64,000 nt of DNA from Paenibacillus albus (GTDB lineage: Bacteria; Bacillota; Bacilli; Paenibacillales; Paenibacillaceae), in NCBI RefSeq assembly GCF_003952225.1, contig NZ_CP034437.1, positions 5,036,501-5,100,500 on the forward strand. The letters are read 5' to 3'. How positions within the stretch are numbered: position 1 is the stretch's first letter; the number at the start of each line of letters is the position of its first letter. Below are positions 57,103 to 64,000 of the stretch, one piece after another. The translations under genes and the position numbers were made by a program. The notes beneath the pieces were generated by a model. It searched no databases. It was not told the origin of the DNA and saw only the letters and a program-made list of their open reading frames with translations.

Positions 57103-57202
57103 AACGATCCCTCCAACATTTTGCAGCTTGTTCGCTTATGTATATGTGGGGGCATGTACAGTTATGTTGGAGCGCGAGGCCAAGCTGCGCTCCGTAGAAA
57201 CA

Positions 57203-57236
57203 CAAAAACCGCCTTGCGCGTACGCAAGACGGTTTA
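57203..57236 (-). terminator. Terminator of the rodA-like gene
   Basis: AAACCGTCTTGCG and CGCAAGGCGGTTT pair with a four-base loop and TTTTTG follows on the minus strand, 18 bases after the stop. Confidence 0.9.
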
Positions 57237-57253
57237 GACGACTTAAGCCATGG

Positions 57254-58402
57254 TTACGTGGCCATTTGGTATTTCTCTTGATGTGCTTTTACACTGAATA
57301 CAAGTCCAATGCAAAGCATATTGAGCAGCAGCGATGTTCCGCCGTAACTAATGAATGGAAGTGTAATGCCCGTAATCGGCATTAGACCGATCATCATGCC
57401 AATGTTTTGGAAGATTTGAAAGACGTACATCGAGACAATCCCGATGATGATGAAGGAGCCTTTCAAATCAAAACACTGGAAGGCAATTATAATCATCCTA
57501 TAAATCAGCAAGAAGTAGAGCATCAGCACGACGGCCGCGCCTTGGAAGCCGAACTCCTCGCCGATTACGACGAAGATCGCATCCGAGTACGGATATGGAA
57601 TGAACTTGCGGTTCTTCGACTCCCCCTTCATGTAACCGTCGCCGGTGAGTCCGCCCGAGCCAATGGCGATCTTCGCCTTGCTCACTTGGTAAATCTCTTT
57701 ATCCGACGCGCTCTCCGGGTCAATGAAGGCGTTAATCCGCTCATACCAGTGAAGCTTATGCTTCTCCACCAAGTAATCATGAATTTGTGTGTTATAGGTG
57801 TTGAATAAGAAAACAAACAGGACAAGACCGCCGCCAATAATCGTTATACCGAGCAATACATGCGAATAGCGTACATTGCCAATCCAGAGCATGCCTAGGA
57901 CGATCACCAAATAGATAATCGCGTTGCCAAGGTCAGGCTGAATCATAACGAGCATGAATGGCAAGAACGAGAATGCGGCAACGACCAGTAGATCCTGTCT
58001 AACCCTCAGCGGATCTCCCTGTCTTCTTCCCATCAGGTAAGCTACCGTGATAATTAGAATGATCTTAACCATCTCAGCAGGCTGGAATTGGAGACCACCT
58101 GGCAGCATGAACCAGCTCTTCGCACCATTAATCTCGGGAGCAGTGAAATAGACAACCACGAGCAGCACAATGCCGATCGCGTATAATACCCACCAAGCCT
58201 TCAGAAGCAGACGATAATCAAAAAATGTAGAAGCGAGTGCGACAGCAAACCCTAAGCCGTAGAAGATCACCGTCTTAACATCATAATTAGCATAATCGGG
58301 GTTGCCGTAGGTGGCACTATGGACCAGAAGCGTGCTGACGACCATAAAGGCAAGCAGAATGATAATCATGCCAAGGTCCACTTTTTTGAATTTATTTAGC
58401 AC
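57254..58402 (-). CDS. rodA: RodA/FtsW-type SEDS glycan polymerase
   Basis: 382 residues with about ten membrane segments. SEDS family blocks are NGAKSWFMLPGGLQFQPAEM near residue 92, MIQPDLGNAIIYLVI near residue 150 and PITGITLPFISYGGTSLLLN near residue 345. SEDS proteins polymerise lipid II into peptidoglycan with a class B PBP. The position after minD and near mreBCD suggests the elongation type (RodA), but SpoVE/FtsW-like use is possible. Confidence 0.92.
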   Translation of the reverse strand: MLNKFKKVDLGMIIILLAFMVVSTLLVHSATYGNPDYANYDVKTVIFYGLGFAVALASTFFDYRLLLKAWWVLYAIGIVLLVVVYFTAPEINGAKSWFMLPGGLQFQPAEMVKIILIITVAYLMGRRQGDPLRVRQDLLVVAAFSFLPFMLVMIQPDLGNAIIYLVIVLGMLWIGNVRYSHVLLGITIIGGGLVLFVFLFNTYNTQIHDYLVEKHKLHWYERINAFIDPESASDKEIYQVSKAKIAIGSGGLTGDGYMKGESKNRKFIPYPYSDAIFVVIGEEFGFQGAAVVLMLYFLLIYRMIIIAFQCFDLKGSFIIIGIVSMYVFQIFQNIGMMIGLMPITGITLPFISYGGTSLLLNMLCIGLVFSVKAHQEKYQMAT

Positions 58403-58409
58403 TGCGTAA

Positions 58410-59201
58410 TCATCCTATTCCAAGGAACTTGCGAAACCGCTTAATAACGCCGGATTTCTCCTCTAGCGGCATAAGCGGCACCATATCGCCCAGCATCCGC
58501 CGCGCAATGTTGCGATATGCGATCGCCGCGCGCGATGACGGATCCATAACCGTCGGCTCGCCCGCATTGGCGGAGCGGATTACTTTCTCATCATCCGGTA
58601 CGATACCGAGCAAATCAATCGCCAATACTTGGCAAATCTCGTCTATGTCCAGCATTTCACCACTGCGAACCATATTTGCGCGTATGCGGTTAATAACGAG
58701 TCTCGCTGGAATATGCGTCTGCTCCAGCAAGCCGATAACACGATCCGCGTCACGAACAGCCGCATTCTCCGGAGTCGTCACGACAATCGCCTTGTCCGCT
58801 CCAGCAACCGCGTTCCGGAAGCCTTGCTCAATGCCTGCAGGACAATCGATAATGACATAATCGAATTCCTTCTTGAGCTCGAGCACCATCTCTTTTACTT
58901 GCTCCGGAGACACATCCGATTTATCTTTAGTCTGGGCTGCAGGCAGCATATACAGCTCATCGAAGCGCTTATCCTTCACAAGCGCTTGATTCAATCTGCA
59001 GCGGCCTTCTGCTACATCTATCAAGTCATAAATAATCCGGTTCTCGAGCCCCATCACAACATCTAGATTGCGAAGACCGATATCCGTGTCTACCATGCAA
59101 ACTTTCTTCCCCAGCAAAGCAAGCGCTGTGCCGATATTGGCAGACGTTGTCGTCTTGCCGACGCCGCCTTTGCCTGAAGTTACTACAATCGCTTCTCCCA
59201 T
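58410..59201 (-). CDS. minD: Septum site-determining ATPase MinD
   Basis: 263 residues from the ATG at 59201 (GGGGAG at 8 bases). Deviant Walker A GKGGVGKTTT near residue 10, Walker B DYVIIDCPAGIEQGF near residue 113, and a C-terminal membrane-targeting amphipathic helix (SGVIKRFRKFLGIG). Binds membrane and recruits MinC to stop division away from midcell. Follows minC by 23 bases. Confidence 0.97.
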   Translation of the reverse strand: MGEAIVVTSGKGGVGKTTTSANIGTALALLGKKVCMVDTDIGLRNLDVVMGLENRIIYDLIDVAEGRCRLNQALVKDKRFDELYMLPAAQTKDKSDVSPEQVKEMVLELKKEFDYVIIDCPAGIEQGFRNAVAGADKAIVVTTPENAAVRDADRVIGLLEQTHIPARLVINRIRANMVRSGEMLDIDEICQVLAIDLLGIVPDDEKVIRSANAGEPTVMDPSSRAAIAYRNIARRMLGDMVPLMPLEEKSGVIKRFRKFLGIG

Positions 59202-59224
59202 GATCAACACTCCCCGCTTACTAC

Positions 59225-59884
59225 TTAAGCTCTAAACAATACCGGCAGCTTACGCAAGCGCTGCAGCTGTGTCATTTTATCAATTTTCATAACGCCTTCG
59301 TTTAAGTATGCGAACTCCATTGCCGCATCACCGGTCATCCATTCATCCGGCGGCCTGCTGATGACCCCGCTAATACGGAGCTGTGTCGGCTTCAGCAGCG
59401 AAGCTGCAATAATCGACTCTTCTTTGCCTTTGTAGCCTGCATGCGCCAAGCCCCGCAGAGCTCCCAGCACATAAATATCGCCCGTGCAAAGAAGTGTGCC
59501 GCCTGGATTCAGATCGCCCATGAGCAGCAAATTTCCGTCATGCTCAAGCGTCTGGCCAGAGCGAACGATACCTGTCAGAACTTTCAAATTGTTGCCATCC
59601 TCTAGCTGAGGAATGATTGGCGGCTCGCTCTCAATCGACTGCACGAGCAAATTGCCCTGCTGCCGGATTGCCATGCGGATCCGCTCCTTCTCCTCTTCAC
59701 TTACCTGGCGGGTGCCGAGCTTCACTTGGACGTGAACGATAGGACCTGACAGCAGCTGTTGGTGCGATTTTTCCAATTTGAACTGCAGTTCATCCATAAG
59801 CATGGAAAATTCGCAATTATCGTCTAGAAGGAAGATGAGACCTTCTTTGACGCCTTTGATCGTAATATGCTGCTTCTCGGTCAC
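59225..59884 (-). CDS. minC: Septum site-determining protein MinC
   Basis: 219 residues. N-terminal domain (about 1-95) with ITIKGVKEGLIFLLDDNCEF; C-terminal beta-helix (about 110-215) with GQTLEHDGNLLLMGDLNPGG and VLGALRGLAHAGYKG typical of MinC. It inhibits FtsZ and pairs with MinD. Lies 74 bases after mreD. Confidence 0.95.
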   Translation of the reverse strand: MTEKQHITIKGVKEGLIFLLDDNCEFSMLMDELQFKLEKSHQQLLSGPIVHVQVKLGTRQVSEEEKERIRMAIRQQGNLLVQSIESEPPIIPQLEDGNNLKVLTGIVRSGQTLEHDGNLLLMGDLNPGGTLLCTGDIYVLGALRGLAHAGYKGKEESIIAASLLKPTQLRISGVISRPPDEWMTGDAAMEFAYLNEGVMKIDKMTQLQRLRKLPVLFRA

Positions 59885-59958
59885 GCTCGTCCCACCCCTT
59901 CTCTATACGATTCTTTGAAACTGTGCAGATTCCTGCCTGGCAGGTATGTCAACTTTCG

Positions 59959-60483
59959 TCAAGTTTCTTCTTCCTCAGTCTTCGCAACAAAGCTGCCCTC
60001 AAACCATCTTCGCGCAGGCACGTAGACTGCTAGTGAGAAGAGCAGCTGCAGAAACAGGCTCGGAACCATATGCTGGGACAAAGCCCACTCATACGTCTCG
60101 CTCGTTAACCGAAATACACGATAAATAAAGTAAACGATTGTGTCATATACAAGCGTGGACATACCGATCATCGTTAAAGCCATCAGAAGCGTGCTCTTTC
60201 TACGCTCTAAGAGCAGTCCTGTCATATAACCGACGAGCCCCATTGTGAACGAATGGATGCCTATAATGCGTCCGTAGAACGCTAGATCCTGCAATAGGCC
60301 AAAAGCCATGCCGAGGATCAAAGCGGAGTGTCTGCCGCGATAAAGCCCGGCAAACAAGACAAAAGCAAGCGTAAAATGCGGGACGATCCGCCCTACCATG
60401 CTGCTCGGCACGAACCAATAGAACAAGGTGCCTTGGATCAGAAAGAGCAGCAGCATGACGCCAACGATGCGCTGCATGCTCAT
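59959..60483 (-). CDS. mreD: Rod shape-determining protein MreD
   Basis: 174 residues, five or so membrane segments, with GLYRGRHSALILGMAFGLLQDLAFYG typical of the family. Works with MreC and MreB in lateral wall synthesis. Overlaps mreC by 4 bases. Confidence 0.93.
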   Translation of the reverse strand: MSMQRIVGVMLLLFLIQGTLFYWFVPSSMVGRIVPHFTLAFVLFAGLYRGRHSALILGMAFGLLQDLAFYGRIIGIHSFTMGLVGYMTGLLLERRKSTLLMALTMIGMSTLVYDTIVYFIYRVFRLTSETYEWALSQHMVPSLFLQLLFSLAVYVPARRWFEGSFVAKTEEEET

Positions 60484-61361
60484 TTCTCGCTCTCCCCTGT
60501 CTCAGCAGGCTGTACGACAAACACCTCTGTCAAATGGTCGAAATCCGCGGCTGGCGTAATCGTTGCCGTATACGTAAGCCCGAAGTCGCCGACTTGGCTG
60601 GAATCCACCGTACCGATAACCATTCCGCGCGGGAAGACATTACCTAGACCCGAGGTGATGATCGTATCGCCTTTGGATAGCGGATCATGCTCGGAAATCT
60701 TCGACATGTACAGCTTGCCGGTCTCCGGATCATAGGTATCTACGATACCGAACGAGTCAGTCTCTTTGCCAAACACGGTAGCTGCAATGGCTTTGGTGTC
60801 AGGTGCGGTATCGCTGAGTTTTGTAATCGGCATAACCGACGAGAAGAACGGATCTACATGACTGACAAGACCGACTAGACCTTTATCGGTAACGACCACC
60901 ATGTTCGTTTTAATTCCGTCCTTAGAGCCGAGGTTGATTCGAATCGTCTCATCATACGGATCCTGGCTGACTGCCACTACCTGTGCAATCAAATAGTTGT
61001 AGTCGTAGAGCTTCTTCTGCCGCTCCGTGAAATTCAGCTTCTCCTGAAGCCGTTTGTTCTCGGCATCGATCCGATTGAATTTAATGCTGTCTCTGGCATA
61101 AGCCGCAGCTGCAATGCGAAGCTCCTCGTTCTCCTTGTAGATGTTGTGCAAGTTCGACAAATCTTGAAACAAGCCCGCTACATAACCAGCGGGCCTGTAC
61201 AACCATTGCTGCACAAATGAGGTGGAATCGAGCGCAAAATTCTCCGGCCAAGTCAGCTTCTTCCGATCTCCGATGGAGAAGCCCATAACTGCAACGAACA
61301 ATATAAACACAATCATTAAGACGAACATCCGTCTGTTGCGCATCCAATTAAACAACTTCAT
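60480..61361 (-). CDS. mreC: Rod shape-determining protein MreC
   Basis: 293 residues. One N-terminal membrane segment (about 10-30), a coiled coil (about 70-110, ELRIAAAAYARDSIKFNRID), and beta-barrel domains (GSKDGIKTNMVVVTDKGLVG, KGDTIITSGLGNVFPRGMVIG). Scaffold of the elongation complex outside the membrane. Follows mreB by 106 bases. Confidence 0.95.
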   Translation of the reverse strand: MKLFNWMRNRRMFVLMIVFILFVAVMGFSIGDRKKLTWPENFALDSTSFVQQWLYRPAGYVAGLFQDLSNLHNIYKENEELRIAAAAYARDSIKFNRIDAENKRLQEKLNFTERQKKLYDYNYLIAQVVAVSQDPYDETIRINLGSKDGIKTNMVVVTDKGLVGLVSHVDPFFSSVMPITKLSDTAPDTKAIAATVFGKETDSFGIVDTYDPETGKLYMSKISEHDPLSKGDTIITSGLGNVFPRGMVIGTVDSSQVGDFGLTYTATITPAADFDHLTEVFVVQPAETGESEK

Positions 61362-61467
61362 TACACCTGCCCATTCCGCGCTGAATGCGGAACGAACCCG
61401 TTGGTTCGTTCAAAGCAAACAGCGTAGCTCATCCGTTTTCCCCATCTATACACACGCCGGATATTGA

Positions 61468-62541
<1,074 letters not shown>

Positions 62542-62565
<24 letters not shown>

Positions 62566-63231
62566 ACTGATAAAGCGATTGTCACCTATTACCAAGTGAT
62601 CGAGAACATCAATACCTACAAGCTCGCCCGCATCGATCAGGCGTCTCGTAAGCGCTATATCTTCAGGACTAGGCGTTGGATCGCCGCTTGGATGGTTATG
62701 TACGCAAATCAACGAAGCGCTGCTGCATCTAATAGCTGCCCGAAACACTTCGCGTGGATGCACTAAGGTCGCATTGAGGGTGCCGACGGATAATGTTTCT
62801 TTTAAAATAACCTGATTCTTCGTATTTAAAAACAAGCAGACAAAATGCTCTTGTTTCAGATAGCGAAGTTCCTCCATTAATAAGTTCGCAGCATCGGCTG
62901 GTTTTCGGATGGTAGGGAGCTCTCCTTGCTGAGTTATAGCAAGCCTGCGGCCGAGCTCAATGCCTGCCCGAAGCTGAACTGCCTTTGCCGTCCCGATTCC
63001 GCGGATCTTCGTCATCTCCGCTATACTCATATCAACTAAACCGCGCAGATCACCGCACTGGCTCAAAATTCGCGAAGCGAGCAGAACCGCGGATTCACGC
63101 TTCGTTCCCGTTCGCAATAAGATCGCCAGCAGCTCAGCATGGCTTAACGCTTCAGCCCCTGCCGTCATCATGCGTTCCCGTGGTCTTTCGCTGTTTGGCA
63201 CATCCTTCAGAACAAATGACTTTGCTTCCAT
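62542..63231 (-). CDS. radC: RadC-family protein (JAB/MPN domain)
   Basis: 229 residues from the second ATG (63231), since the first touches AGGG. N-terminal helix-hairpin-helix (about 60-90, MTKIRGIGTAKAVQLRAGIE) and C-terminal JAB-like metal site HNHPSGDPTPSPED near residue 175. Once named DNA repair protein; the true activity is uncertain. Lies between maf and mreB as in B. subtilis. Confidence 0.94.
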
Positions 63232-63271
63232 AGACATCCCTGCCTTTATGCGAGATTCGTCCTCTGTGCCG

Positions 63272-63904
63272 TTAAATCACGTTGATGCCGAATTCGTCTA
63301 GCATGTCCGACAGCAGCGATAACGGAAGTCCGACGACGTTGAAATAACAGCCGTCGATCCGCTCCACCATTGTTGCGCCAAGCCCCTGAATGCCATAGCT
63401 GCCCGCCTTATCAAGCGGCTCGCCGGATTCGACGTAGCGCCGGATTCGCTCTTCGCCAAGCTGTTTCATCGTTACGAGCGTCATCCGGTGATGAACAAGC
63501 TCGCGACCAGTCCCGGGTTCAATGAGAGCAACGCCTGTATAGACTTCGTGCTGCCGTCCTTCGAGAGCAGTCAGCATACGAACCGCGTCGTTCTTGTCCA
63601 CTGGCTTGCCGAGCACTTTGCCGTCTAGAACGACGATCGTGTCAGCGCCGATGATGAGTGAACTCTTCGCAGCTTCACTGCTTAACAACTCAGAGCTAGC
63701 CCGAGCCTTGCGCAAACCAAGCTGCTCCACGATCATGGCCGGAGACCAGTTCTGTGGGGTACTTTCATCAGCATCGCTGGACAAAATGAGAACCGGCAAG
63801 GAAAGGCCGAGTGACGCGACCAATTCCTGCCGGCGGGGAGAAGATGAAGCCAGCACGAGCTGGCGTATAGTTGAAGAAGATATCGAAGAAGATCTCACGT
63901 TCAT
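63272..63904 (-). CDS. maf: Maf-family nucleotide pyrophosphatase
   Basis: 210 residues. The Maf start LVLASSSPRRQELVASLG is near residue 16, then IIGADTIVVLDGKVLGKP near residue 88 and GSYGIQGLGATMVERIDGCYFNVVGLP near residue 170. Such enzymes hydrolyse nonstandard NTPs and affect septum formation when overexpressed. AAGGAGCGTCACC precedes the ATG. Confidence 0.95.
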   Translation of the reverse strand: MNVRSSSISSSTIRQLVLASSSPRRQELVASLGLSLPVLILSSDADESTPQNWSPAMIVEQLGLRKARASSELLSSEAAKSSLIIGADTIVVLDGKVLGKPVDKNDAVRMLTALEGRQHEVYTGVALIEPGTGRELVHHRMTLVTMKQLGEERIRRYVESGEPLDKAGSYGIQGLGATMVERIDGCYFNVVGLPLSLLSDMLDEFGINVI

Positions 63905-63937
63905 GGTGACGCTCCTTACGCATACTTAAATACCCCG

Positions 63938-64000
63938 TTATAGCTTGCGGTAAACCCAAATCGCTGCAATTAATCCAGCGATGCTAAGTAGGCTGATTTC
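63938..64000 (-). CDS. C-terminal end of a DUF4321-like membrane protein (partial)
   Basis: The last 20 codons of a minus-strand gene cut by the window edge read EISLLSIAGLIAAIWVYRKL then TAA at 63938. A single hydrophobic segment ending in YRKL is what I recall at the end of DUF4321 proteins found next to maf in spore formers. Too short to be certain. Confidence 0.55.
   Translation of the reverse strand, partial: EISLLSIAGLIAAIWVYRKL

Overview
The window looks like chromosomal DNA of a spore-forming Firmicute of the Paenibacillus type. The evidence is the gene set (spoVB, bofC, a safA-like gene, spoIVFA/spoIVFB, spo0B, a SpoIID-domain protein), strong AGGAGG-type ribosome binding sites with many GTG/TTG starts, T-box leaders on tRNA synthetase genes, an L27 protein with the Firmicute-type N-terminal extension beside its protease Prp, and a gene order that follows, from memory, the Bacillus subtilis alaS-to-maf region. 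Family names come from reading the proteins; no database search was run.

Layout. 1-8.4 kb: alaS (3' end outside the window) with its T-box, an AI-2E-type membrane protein, a small zinc-ribbon-like protein, a PRC-barrel protein, a cysteine desulfurase and cymR, all on the minus strand; mnmA is divergent, and a CNNM/CorC-type membrane protein follows. 8.6-16.6 kb: rarA, mntH, a YdeI-like protein, tcdA, aspS and hisS behind a second T-box. 16.65-17.6 kb: a large non-coding fold-back of repeats, the most unusual object here. 17.6-27.4 kb: a small unknown ORF, dtd, rsh (relA/spoT), apt, recJ, a CDF transporter, secF, secD and comN. 27.6-32.5 kb: spoVB (+), two DUF421 proteins, a YrzE-like protein and a PAP2 phosphatase. 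32.6-42.8 kb: yajC, tgt, queA, a SpoIID/SPOR protein, a DCC-family protein, ruvB, ruvA, ruvC, bofC and a repeat-rich safA-like gene. 42.9-48.7 kb: an amino-acid operon read pheB-hom-thrC-thrB-pheA-ilvE. 48.8-57.1 kb: obg, spo0B, rpmA, prp, rplU with its leader, a small membrane protein plus an ArsB-like transporter (+), an RNase E/G family gene, and spoIVFB (split by an apparent frameshift) with spoIVFA. 57.2-64 kb: rodA-like, minD, minC, mreD, mreC, mreB, radC, maf and the tail of a DUF4321-like gene.

How the genes work together. Several blocks are functional units: CymR, desulfurase and MnmA (cysteine control and tRNA 2-thiolation); HisRS/AspRS/AlaRS under tRNA-sensing leaders; Rsh and Apt (ppGpp and purine salvage); SecD/SecF/YajC (export); RuvA/B/C (branch migration and resolution); PheB/Hom/ThrC/ThrB/PheA/IlvE (aspartate-family, phenylalanine and branched-chain synthesis); Prp/L27/L21 (ribosome assembly); SpoIVFA/SpoIVFB/BofC (pro-sigma-K control); MreBCD/MinCD/RodA (cell shape and division-site selection).

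For the hunt, the strongest candidate is the 16650-17498 fold-back. It has a perfect 22-bp terminal inverted repeat, arms of roughly 270 bp in opposite orientation, three short GTCCC/GGGAC hairpins per arm at matching distances from the ends, and two minus-strand terminators in the centre. Other points are the spoIVFB frameshift at a run of five G, the coupled leader ORF before the CorC-type gene, the hairpins in the rsh leader, the RNase E/G protein without a zinc-link, and the operator-like palindromes before spo0B and the ArsB-like operon. No tRNA or rRNA gene, CRISPR array, prophage or transposase gene was seen.
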